A stretch of 64,000 nt of DNA, taken from contig CAJQNZ010000029.1 in assembly GCA_905479835.1 (NCBI GenBank), forward strand, positions 1-64,000. Reading direction: 5' to 3'. Below, in pieces: positions 50,372 to 58,132 of this stretch. Made by a program: the position numbers and the translations under genes. Below the pieces are notes generated by a model. It saw nothing but the letters and a program-made list of their open reading frames with translations, was not told where the DNA came from and searched no databases. The DNA is from an uncultured Flavobacteriaceae bacterium. Its GTDB lineage: Bacteria; Bacteroidota; Bacteroidia; Flavobacteriales; Flavobacteriaceae. How positions within the stretch are numbered: the stretch's first letter is position 1; each line of letters begins with the position of its first letter.

Positions 50372-51637
50372 ATGGAATTACAACTTATTGTAATATGTAT
50401 ATCAATTATACTGTCAGCCTTTTTTTCGGGAATGGAAATTGCATTTGTATCAGCCAATAAAATGCATCTTGAGCTTGAAAAAAATAAAGAAGGAGTCATT
50501 GCTAAGATTTTAAAAACACTTACACATAAGCCCTCAAAATTCATTACTACAATGCTAGTTGGGAATAACATCTCATTAGTAATTTACAGTTATTTTATGG
50601 GGAAATTTATTCTTAATTTTCTTCCATTACAAAGTGTAAATGAATTTGGAACTTTATTGATTCAGACACTTATTTCAACAATATTGATTCTAGTATCGGC
50701 AGAGTTTTTGCCGAAAGCAATATTTAGAATATATGCGAATGAATCGATGAAGATATTCGCCATTCCTTCCTATTTATTTTATATTATTTTTCATTTAATA
50801 ACTGGTTTTATTACAGTTATTTCAGATTTTTTTCTGCGAATATTTTTTAATACATCGTCTGATGTAGAACAATCAGTGTTTAGCAAAGCAGAATTAGAAA
50901 GTTATATCACAGAAGAAATGGAAAAAAATGATGAAAATGATGAAATTGACTCTGAAATTCAAATCTTTCAAAACGCACTTGAATTTAACAATGTGAAAGC
51001 GCGAGAAGTTATGGTTCCGCGTACTGAAATACTTGCAGTTTCGATTGGTGATACAATTTCAAACACAAAGAATTTATTTATAGAAACAGGATATTCAAAA
51101 ATTATGATCTATAAAAACTCTTTAGATGAAATTATAGGGTATGTTCATGCTTTTGATATGTTTAAAAAACCAAAAAGTTTGCGTTCAGTTTTAATGCCTG
51201 TAGAATTCATTCCAGAAAGTATGATGATAAATGATGTGTTAAATATTTTGACCAAAAAAAGGAAGAGTATAGCAATTGTACTGGATGAATATGGAGGTAC
51301 ATCAGGAATGATTACTGTTGAGGATATTATAGAAGAACTGTTTGGAGAGATTGAAGATGAGCATGATTCACAATTGCTTCTTGAAAATAAAATCAACGAA
51401 AAAGAGTTTGAATTTTCAGCAAGAATAGAAGTTGATTATATCAACGAAACATACAACATTAACTTACCTGAGGATGAAGCATATGAAACTCTAGGAGGAA
51501 TGGTAGTTTATTATTCTGAAAAAATTCCTTTGCCAGAAGAAGTTATAGAGATTGATAATTTTCAATTCACTATAACCAAAGCGTCTTCAACTAAGATTGA
51601 CGAGATTTATTTAAAGGTAATTACTGATGAAGAGTAA
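50372..51637 (+). CDS. CNNM/CorC (hemolysin C) family membrane protein
   Basis: A 421-residue protein: DUF21 membrane domain (about 1-180, three to four helices with SAFFSGMEIAFVSANK), two CBS domains (about 200-310, including the VMVPRTEI motif), and a CorC_HlyC domain (about 335-415). Family members are linked to Mg2+/Co2+ efflux or membrane stability; the hemolysin label is historical. Confidence 0.9.
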   Translation: MELQLIVICISIILSAFFSGMEIAFVSANKMHLELEKNKEGVIAKILKTLTHKPSKFITTMLVGNNISLVIYSYFMGKFILNFLPLQSVNEFGTLLIQTLISTILILVSAEFLPKAIFRIYANESMKIFAIPSYLFYIIFHLITGFITVISDFFLRIFFNTSSDVEQSVFSKAELESYITEEMEKNDENDEIDSEIQIFQNALEFNNVKAREVMVPRTEILAVSIGDTISNTKNLFIETGYSKIMIYKNSLDEIIGYVHAFDMFKKPKSLRSVLMPVEFIPESMMINDVLNILTKKRKSIAIVLDEYGGTSGMITVEDIIEELFGEIEDEHDSQLLLENKINEKEFEFSARIEVDYINETYNINLPEDEAYETLGGMVVYYSEKIPLPEEVIEIDNFQFTITKASSTKIDEIYLKVITDEE

Positions 51638-51760
51638 TTTTTCAATATACTTTTTTGTCTAATTTTTATACTGTTAAACCATTTATTTATTGGAAAAATC
51701 ACTTTTATTATTCAATTGGATATCGTATTTTCGCACCCTAAAATTTAAAGAATAGTAGAT

Positions 51761-53899
51761 ATGGCAATTTTATCAAAGATTAGAGAACGTTCAGTTTTTT
51801 TGATTCTTATTATTGGTTTGGCTTTATTAGCATTTGTATTGGATCCATCTTCATTACAGAATTTATTTCAGGCAAATAAAGTAGATGTAGTAGGTGAAGT
51901 GAATGGAGAAACAATAAATAGAGAAGCTTTTGCAGCGGAAGTTGAGCAATACAAGGCTCAATATGGTAGAGCAAGTAATCAACAAGCGATGAATTATGCT
52001 TGGGATAAAATGGTAGGTGAAAAAATTTATGCAGATCAATTAGAAAAAGCAGGGATTGTTGTAGGTGCTGAAGATGTATGGAATGCAATTATTACGATGC
52101 CTTTTTTTGCAAATGGACCTGAATTTAAAAATGAAGGAGGACTTTTCGATCAAGAAAAAGTAAAAGAATACATTGCCAATATTAAAGATGATGCTTTAAA
52201 TGCTCCCAAAACTTCACAAGAAGCGAATGTATGGAACAACTGGTTAAGAACAGAAGCTAATATTAAAGATAACCTTGAAATTCAAGCATTGAATAGCCTT
52301 GTAAAATCAGGACTTGGTGCTTCTTTAAAGGAAGGTTATAGAGAGTATAAATATAATAATGAAAAAGTATCTGCCAAGTATGTGTACGTTCCTTATGCTT
52401 CAATTGCAGATAGTTTAATCACAATTTCTAATGCTGATTATAAAACTTACATAAAGGATAATGCCAACGAATTTAAGGTTGAAGAGTCGAGAGATTTAAA
52501 ACTAGTAAAATTTAATGTAGTTGCTTCTGATAAAGATAAAGAAGACTTGAAAAACGTTCTTACTACATATATTGATGATAATGAAAAATTCGGAACAAAA
52601 GGATTAAGAAATGCTTCAGATTATGAAGTGTTTATGGAAGATGCTAAATCAGACTTGCCTATAAATAATAACTATATTTATAAAGATAAATTACCAGAAA
52701 CTATTTCAGAAGCAGTATTTTCCGGAAAAGTTGGAGATGTTGTAGGACCTTACGAAGAGAGAGGATTTTATAAAATTTCTAAAGTTGTTGATTTTATGAA
52801 ACTTCCAGATTCTGTAAAATCAAGTTATATTACAGTTGGTTATAGAGGCTCTCAAAGGTCAAATTCTGTTAAAACAAAAGAAGAGGCTGAGAAAACTGCA
52901 GATAGTATTTTAAAACTTGTAAAATATAGTTCTTCTAAATTTGTTGAAATTGCCAACATCATAAATGAAGATAGTAGTAAAGGAAAAGGTGGAGAACTAG
53001 GATGGGTTTCTAAAGATGCAGCTTTCAGTCCCAATTTTGATTCTGATTTTGCTTCATATTTGTTTAAAAATAAAAAAGGTACAGTAAAGGTTGTTGAAAC
53101 AAAATTTGGTTTTCAAATTATAAAAATAGAAGATCAAAAAAATTATCAAAACGCTGCTAAATTAGTAACATTATCTAGACAAATACTTCCTTCAGTTGAA
53201 ACTGAAAATTTTTATTATCAAAATGCAGAAACCTTCGCAGCTAATCTGGTGAGTGGTGGTGATATCGATGTGCTGTCTGAAGAGAGTTCATATACAGTAG
53301 TACCAGCAATAGGTGTTAAAATATTGGATGAAAATGTTCCTGGACTTGCAGGTAGTCAAAGACAGATTGTGAATTGGGCTTTTAATTCAGAAAATGACTT
53401 AAATAGTGTAAAGAGGTTTGATGTTGATAGCGGATATGTTGTAGCGCTTTTAAGCGGAAAAACTCCAAAAGGATTAGCACCAGTTTCAAATGTTGTAAGT
53501 AAGATAAAGCCTATTTTGATAAATATGAAAAAAGCTGAATTAATTTCAGCCAAAATGAAAGGAAATACATTAGAAGAAATTGCATCTAATAATGGTGTAA
53601 GTGTAAGCACAGCATCTAATGTTTCTTTAGCAAGTCCAACACTTTCAGGTGTAGGTGCAGAGCCAATGATTATTGGTGCAATGATGGGATCTAGCGAAGG
53701 AAAATTAGTTAATAAGTTGGCTGGATCAAAAGGTGTATTTGCATTTGATGTAACTGGAAAGCAAGCTGTTGTAGAATTACCAAACTATGAGATCGCTCGT
53801 AAGAAAATTGCTGATAAAGTTGAATTAAAAAGCAATTCTATTTACAACTCATTAAAGTCTTCATATGAACTTTCAGATAATAGAGCTCTGCTTTATTAA
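51761..53899 (+). CDS. PpiD-like periplasmic peptidyl-prolyl isomerase/chaperone
   Basis: A 712-residue protein anchored by one N-terminal helix (about 13-29). A SurA_N-like helical region spans about 36-230 (GEVNGETINREAFAAEV), and a parvulin rotamase domain lies about 345-455 with GGELGWVSKD and FGFQIIKIED. Architecture equals E. coli PpiD, slightly longer. It helps outer-membrane proteins fold at the exit of Sec. Last gene of the envelope cluster; a near-consensus -7 (TATTTTCG, about 51729) suggests some separate transcription. Ends at a strong terminator. Confidence 0.9.
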   Translation: MAILSKIRERSVFLILIIGLALLAFVLDPSSLQNLFQANKVDVVGEVNGETINREAFAAEVEQYKAQYGRASNQQAMNYAWDKMVGEKIYADQLEKAGIVVGAEDVWNAIITMPFFANGPEFKNEGGLFDQEKVKEYIANIKDDALNAPKTSQEANVWNNWLRTEANIKDNLEIQALNSLVKSGLGASLKEGYREYKYNNEKVSAKYVYVPYASIADSLITISNADYKTYIKDNANEFKVEESRDLKLVKFNVVASDKDKEDLKNVLTTYIDDNEKFGTKGLRNASDYEVFMEDAKSDLPINNNYIYKDKLPETISEAVFSGKVGDVVGPYEERGFYKISKVVDFMKLPDSVKSSYITVGYRGSQRSNSVKTKEEAEKTADSILKLVKYSSSKFVEIANIINEDSSKGKGGELGWVSKDAAFSPNFDSDFASYLFKNKKGTVKVVETKFGFQIIKIEDQKNYQNAAKLVTLSRQILPSVETENFYYQNAETFAANLVSGGDIDVLSEESSYTVVPAIGVKILDENVPGLAGSQRQIVNWAFNSENDLNSVKRFDVDSGYVVALLSGKTPKGLAPVSNVVSKIKPILINMKKAELISAKMKGNTLEEIASNNGVSVSTASNVSLASPTLSGVGAEPMIIGAMMGSSEGKLVNKLAGSKGVFAFDVTGKQAVVELPNYEIARKKIADKVELKSNSIYNSLKSSYELSDNRALLY

Positions 53900-53920
53900 A
53901 AATAAATTTATTTATAGTAT

Positions 53921-53951
53921 AAGCGCTCGACAATGTCGAGCGCTTTTTTTA
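53921..53951 (+). terminator. Intrinsic terminator after the PpiD-like gene
   Basis: GC-rich stem AGCGCTCGAC (53922-53931) with GTCGAGCGCT (53935-53944), 3-base loop, T-run to 53951. Confidence 0.9.
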
Positions 53952-54020
53952 TTGTATTTATAGTAACATTTTTCGATTATTGTCGTCAATACTTGAGGGT
54001 ACTAATAAATACTATTTTAA

Positions 54021-54593
54021 GTGAATTCACATTTTATTAAAAAGACAGCATATATTTTTTGGGTATTGATATTGGTACTACTAGCAGTTATGTATTTCGT
54101 AAATTCTTCTATCTTCACTTCTGAATATTTAATAAATTTTATCAAAGAGTTTAAGAGTGAAATGATGCTCGTTTATACTATTATTTCCTTAATTAGAGGC
54201 TTCTTTTTATTACCAAGCACTCCATTTATACTTGTAGGGGTATTCTTGTTCCCTGAAAACTTATTTATAGTTTTAATCATCTCTATAATCGGAATATTAT
54301 TCTCTTCAACTGCGTTGTATTATTTTTCTGATTTATTGGGGTTTAGTATTTTTCTTGAAGGGAAATATCCTAAAAAAGTGGCTAAATATAAAAAGATGTT
54401 AAGTCACCCTAAAGCAATATTTTATGTAATCGCTTGGTCATTTTTTCCTTTTATTCCTACAGATGTGATCTGTTATGTTGCTGGAATTATAAAAATGCCA
54501 TTTAAGAATATGATATTAGGAATTTTTATAGGAGAATTGGTATTAGTGACTGCCTATGTATATTTTGGGAACGAGATTGTAAATCTTTTTTAG
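54021..54593 (+). CDS. VTT-domain (DedA/TVP38-like) membrane protein
   Basis: A 190-residue protein starting at GTG, with about five hydrophobic segments. The central region PSTPFILVGVFLFP and the later FPFIPTDVICYVAGIIKMPFKNM match the re-entrant-loop core of DedA/TMEM64-type scramblases or lipid flippases (undecaprenyl phosphate recycling in some DedA). Specific role unknown. Flanked by terminators on both sides, so monocistronic. Confidence 0.78.
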   Translation: MNSHFIKKTAYIFWVLILVLLAVMYFVNSSIFTSEYLINFIKEFKSEMMLVYTIISLIRGFFLLPSTPFILVGVFLFPENLFIVLIISIIGILFSSTALYYFSDLLGFSIFLEGKYPKKVAKYKKMLSHPKAIFYVIAWSFFPFIPTDVICYVAGIIKMPFKNMILGIFIGELVLVTAYVYFGNEIVNLF

Positions 54594-54612
54594 TCAAAAA
54601 TAGTTGTGTAAT

Positions 54613-54646
54613 AAAAAAGCGTCCAATTATTATTGAACGCTTTTTA
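54613..54646. terminator. Bidirectional terminator between the VTT gene and rho
   Basis: Stem GCGTCCAAT/ATTGAACGC (one mismatch) around 4 bases, with A-run and T-run flanks; shared by the convergent genes. Confidence 0.8.
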
Positions 54647-54677
54647 GTTTTAAAAAGTTAGATTTTTTATGATCGAT

Positions 54678-56339
54678 TTATCGATTCATAGATGCTAAGA
54701 ATTCGTCGTTGTTAAGAGTAGTTTTAACCCTGTCGCTTAAGAACTCCATCGCTTCTATAGGGTTCATATCAGCAAGATATTTACGTAATACCCACATTCT
54801 CTGAAGTGTTTTCTCATCCAATAATAAATCATCTCTACGCGTACTAGATTTTACAAGATCAATTGCTGGATAAATTCTTCGATTAGCAATGTTTCTATCC
54901 AATTGTAATTCCATGTTACCAGTACCTTTAAATTCTTCAAAGATCACTTCATCCATTTTCGAACCAGTATCTGTCAATGCTGTTGCAATAATAGATAAGG
55001 AACCACCATTTTCAATATTTCGAGCCGCTCCAAAGAAACGTTTTGGCTTGTGTAAAGCATTGGCGTCAATACCTCCAGATAAGATCTTTCCAGACGCTGG
55101 AGCTACGGTATTATACGCTCTAGCAAGACGTGTAATAGAATCCAATAAGATAACTACATCGTGTCCGCATTCAACAAGTCTTTTAGCCTTTTCAAGAACG
55201 ATATTTGCAACGCGTACATGTTTATCAGCAGGTTCGTCAAATGTTGACGCAACTACTTCACCTTTTACATTACGTTGCATATCAGTAACTTCCTCAGGAC
55301 GTTCATCAATTAATAAAATTATCTGATAAACTTCAGGATGATTAGTTGAAATTGCATTTGCAATATCTTTTAATAAAATAGTTTTACCAGTTTTTGGTTG
55401 TGAAACAATCATTCCACGTTGCCCTTTTCCAATAGGAGCAAAAAGATCTATTATACGTGTAGATTTATTTCCTTTTAATTCTAAATTTAATTTTTCATCT
55501 GGAAATAATGGCTTTAAATGTTCAAATGAAACTCTATCACGAACAACATGAGGATTTAATCCATTGATTTTAGAAACCCTTATTAATGGAAAATACTTTT
55601 CACCTTCTTTTGGTGGACGTACATTTCCTAATACTGTATCTCCAGTTTTCAATCCAAATAATTTAATTTGAGATTGTGATACATAAATATCATCAGGAGA
55701 AGAAAGGTAATTGTAATCTGAAGAACGTAAGAAACCGTAACCGTCTGGCATCATTTCTAGAACTCCTTCACTTTCAATAATTCCATCAAACTCATAATCC
55801 GGATCTCTATAACGATTCCCACTCTTGTTTTTAGATTTTTGATCTTTATGTTGAGGTTTATTTTTTGAATGATCTGGTTTGTTAGTTTGTTTATTCTCTG
55901 TTTTAACAGTTTCAGTACTTTTCTCTTTAGAAACAACTTCTTTTTTAGGATGGTTGTGCTGAGGTTTCTTCTCCACTCGTTTAGGTTTTACCTCTTCTTT
56001 TTTATCCTCAAGTTTTAATTCTTGCTGTGAAGAAGTTTCTTTTACAACTTTTTTAGGCTGAGAAGGTTTTTTTTTAGTATCCTGTTTTACTTCTGTTTTC
56101 TCAGAAGGAACTTTTAAACCGCTACTTTTTGGTTTGGATATGCGTGCACGCTTTGGTTTTTCTGAACCTTTATGCTGTGCAGGTTTAGATGTTTTAACTG
56201 GATTAGCAGCTTGATGATCTAAAATTTGATAGACTAAGTCTAATTTGTTTAATTGACTAAATTTTGGAAGCCCAATTTCTTTAGCAATCTTTTGTAACTC
56301 GACAAGGGATTTCTCCTTGAGTTGTGAAATTTCAAACAT
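54678..56339 (-). CDS. rho: Transcription termination factor Rho with long disordered insertion
   Basis: A 553-residue Rho. The helical N-terminal domain (1-43) is separated from the cold-shock RNA-binding domain (from about 180, DYEFDG...GYGFLRS) by about 130 residues very rich in Lys, Glu, Gln, Pro and Ser. The ATPase has Walker A QPKTGKT, Walker B VVILLDS and the Q/R-loop regions. E. coli Rho is about 419 residues. Extended Rho forms are known in Bacteroidota, and in Bacteroides thetaiotaomicron the disordered part drives condensate formation. Preceded by a leader of about 100 bases. Confidence 0.95.
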   Translation of the reverse strand: MFEISQLKEKSLVELQKIAKEIGLPKFSQLNKLDLVYQILDHQAANPVKTSKPAQHKGSEKPKRARISKPKSSGLKVPSEKTEVKQDTKKKPSQPKKVVKETSSQQELKLEDKKEEVKPKRVEKKPQHNHPKKEVVSKEKSTETVKTENKQTNKPDHSKNKPQHKDQKSKNKSGNRYRDPDYEFDGIIESEGVLEMMPDGYGFLRSSDYNYLSSPDDIYVSQSQIKLFGLKTGDTVLGNVRPPKEGEKYFPLIRVSKINGLNPHVVRDRVSFEHLKPLFPDEKLNLELKGNKSTRIIDLFAPIGKGQRGMIVSQPKTGKTILLKDIANAISTNHPEVYQIILLIDERPEEVTDMQRNVKGEVVASTFDEPADKHVRVANIVLEKAKRLVECGHDVVILLDSITRLARAYNTVAPASGKILSGGIDANALHKPKRFFGAARNIENGGSLSIIATALTDTGSKMDEVIFEEFKGTGNMELQLDRNIANRRIYPAIDLVKSSTRRDDLLLDEKTLQRMWVLRKYLADMNPIEAMEFLSDRVKTTLNNDEFLASMNR

Positions 56340-56446
56340 TATGTATAGTTAATGATTTATAATAATCAGTTATTCGAATGGTAAGTAAGTATATTGATTG
56401 TTTTAAATTGCAATTTAATGTGCAACTCTCTACATGAAGTAGATAG

Positions 56447-56454
56447 CAAATATA
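56447..56454 (-). promoter_or_regulatory. -7 promoter box of rho with a long leader
   Basis: TATATTTG on the minus strand, an exact consensus match 107 bases before the rho ATG at 56339. It implies an untranslated leader of about 100 bases, room for Rho-dependent attenuation as known for other rho genes. Confidence 0.5.
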
Positions 56455-56500
56455 TAAAATAAAATGAATATTAAAATTTTTATGATATAAAAGATTAGTT

Positions 56501-56508
56501 TACTTTTG
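56501..56508 (+). promoter_or_regulatory. -7 promoter box of the DUF4293 gene
   Basis: TACTTTTG, 22 bases before the ATG at 56531, divergent from the rho promoter. Confidence 0.45.
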
Positions 56509-56530
56509 TAATCGTTATTAAAAACAAACA

Positions 56531-56965
56531 ATGATTCAACGTATTCAATCCATTTATTTATTGATTTCAGCACTTGTTTCTGGAGGATTGATATTTATAG
56601 TAAACCTATGGAAGGATGTTGAAGGGAATTCAATTATGGCCAAGAGTTTATTGGTTAGTGACGATTGGATGTTGAAAATGATACCTATATTATTTATTGT
56701 ATCTGTAGTAATATCATTGAGTTCTATTTTTCAATTTAAGAATAGACAATTGCAATTTGTTTTAGGACGACTCAATATTTTGACCAACCTTATTTTATTG
56801 GGATTACTCGTATATCAATCTCTAAATTTATCTGGAGAAACTATGGTTTCGGAGAAAGGTATTGGATCAGCACTTCCTATTGTTGCTATTATTCTGCAAG
56901 TCATGGCGAATAAGGCAATAAAGAAAGATGAAGATCTCGTAAAATCTGTAGATAGATTACGGTAA
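56531..56965 (+). CDS. DUF4293 membrane protein
   Basis: A 144-residue protein with four hydrophobic segments (about 7-25, 47-66, 76-97, 107-125) and a short charged tail. The opening MIQRIQSIYLLISA is the DUF4293 hallmark. The family is found beside rho throughout Bacteroidota, as here (divergent). Function unknown. Confidence 0.85.
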   Translation: MIQRIQSIYLLISALVSGGLIFIVNLWKDVEGNSIMAKSLLVSDDWMLKMIPILFIVSVVISLSSIFQFKNRQLQFVLGRLNILTNLILLGLLVYQSLNLSGETMVSEKGIGSALPIVAIILQVMANKAIKKDEDLVKSVDRLR

Positions 56966-56992
56966 AACTAGTATCTTAGTATATTTAGTGAG

Positions 56993-57027
56993 AAAAACCC
57001 ATTCCTTTTTAGGAATGGGTTTTTTAT
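56993..57027 (+). terminator. Intrinsic terminator after DUF4293
   Basis: Arms 56993-57006 and 57011-57024 (AAAAACCCATTCCT and its complement) with 4-base loop, T-run at the end. Confidence 0.9.
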
Positions 57028-57060
57028 TGTAGATTTACATAACATGTATTAAATTTTTAA

Positions 57061-57111
57061 AAAACCGTCTAACGGTTTTCCGTGATATTTAAAAATCACG
57101 GTTTACGTGAT
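57061..57111. promoter_or_regulatory. Tandem inverted and direct repeats upstream of the NarL-type operon
   Basis: Hairpin-like repeat AAAACCGT-CTA-ACGGTTTT (57061-57079), then CCGTGAT (57080-57086) with ATCACGG (57095-57101), then a further CGTGAT (57106-57111). The array ends 22 bases before the -7 box of the response regulator. Spacing suits binding sites of a dimeric activator, for example the regulator itself; not proven. Confidence 0.6.
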
Positions 57112-57133
57112 TGACTAACATTGTTTAATAAAA

Positions 57134-57141
57134 TATCTTTG
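57134..57141 (+). promoter_or_regulatory. -7 promoter box of the NarL-type operon
   Basis: TATCTTTG, 20 bases before the ATG at 57162. Transcription would begin around 57148, downstream of the TTG at 57144, which supports the ATG as start. Confidence 0.55.
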
Positions 57142-57161
57142 ACTTGGGAAAATTGAAAAAG

Positions 57162-57809
57162 ATGAAAGTTCATATTGCTGATGATCACCAGATATTAATT
57201 GATGGTATTAAAGCGGTATTGAAAACAGAGAGTGATATTGAAGTTGATGGTTGTTCTGTAAACGGAGAAGAAGTTTTGGAATGGTTTAAGACTCATAAAA
57301 CGGATGTTTTAATACTCGACATTAACATGCCAAAAATTGATGGTATCAAAGTGTTACAGCGATTGAAAAAAAGAGATTTTCAACCTTTGGTGATAGTTTT
57401 ATCTAGCTATGATGATATTAAACTTGTAAAGGAGGTAATGAAAATCGGTGCAAAAGGTTTTTTGGCTAAAAAATGTGCAGGAGAGCACATTGCGGAAGCA
57501 ATAAAAACTGTGTACAATGGAGGTCAATATTTTAGTGAGAGTATTCAAGATAAGATAGTAACATCTTTTTCTGGAGTTGATCAAAGTAAAATAGGCAATC
57601 AAGATGGCGCATTTTTTAGTTCATTAACTGAAAGAGAAAAGGAGATCCTAACGATGATTGCTCAAGAGTATAGTACTCGTGAAATTTCCGAACAACTTTT
57701 TATTACGATTAATACTGTAGAAACCCACAGAAAAAACTTAATCAAAAAATTAAAAGTTAAGAATGCTGTAGGTCTTGCTGTATATGCTCATAAAAACCAA
57801 TTAATTTAA
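57162..57809 (+). CDS. NarL/LuxR-family response regulator
   Basis: A 215-residue regulator from the ATG at 57162 (a TTG 18 bases earlier is in frame but lies before the likely transcription start). Receiver domain with D7/D8, phospho-acceptor D53 (LILDINMP) and switch Ser/Lys; the LuxR HTH at about 150-215 has LTEREKEILTMIAQEYSTREISEQLFI and TVETHRKNLIKKL. First gene of an operon with a small protein and a TPR histidine kinase. Confidence 0.93.
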   Translation: MKVHIADDHQILIDGIKAVLKTESDIEVDGCSVNGEEVLEWFKTHKTDVLILDINMPKIDGIKVLQRLKKRDFQPLVIVLSSYDDIKLVKEVMKIGAKGFLAKKCAGEHIAEAIKTVYNGGQYFSESIQDKIVTSFSGVDQSKIGNQDGAFFSSLTEREKEILTMIAQEYSTREISEQLFITINTVETHRKNLIKKLKVKNAVGLAVYAHKNQLI

Positions 57810-57841
57810 TTTCAATCTAACCAAAAATTACTACTACTATC

Positions 57842-58123
57842 ATGGGGAAAATGTTACAATCGTACAGTATTAAAAATGAAAAAAAAGGAACTTACAGAAT
57901 AAAGTTTAAAGTGGACAAAGGAGTAAAAGTTACTTTCAATGCGGTAGGAGATGTAAATCAAGTACACTTGAAATACGACTCTGAAGAAAAAGATGAAAGA
58001 TTTAAAAAAAATTATGTAATCACAGGATCTCAATTTAATCTACAGTTTTTTCAACATGAATCCTTAGGAAAAGACCATGATGAAGACACGGAACCAGAAC
58101 CAAAAATTATTATTAAAGAATAA
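57842..58123 (+). CDS. Small acidic-tailed protein between regulator and kinase
   Basis: A 93-residue soluble protein of unknown family. The first 75 residues look like a small beta-rich domain (GTYRIKFKVDKGVKVTFNAVG and QVHLKYDSEEK), and the tail is acidic (DHDEDTEPEPK). Gaps of 32 and 9 bases to the regulator and kinase put it firmly in the operon. It might be an accessory of the two-component pair; no motif shows what it does. Confidence 0.65.
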   Translation: MGKMLQSYSIKNEKKGTYRIKFKVDKGVKVTFNAVGDVNQVHLKYDSEEKDERFKKNYVITGSQFNLQFFQHESLGKDHDEDTEPEPKIIIKE

Positions 58124-58132
58124 AAACTTATA

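Noticed and set aside
57144-57161. TTG start for the NarL-type regulator.
   Set aside because: It lies before the expected transcription start from the -7 box at 57134-57141; the ATG at 57162 gives the normal receiver start.
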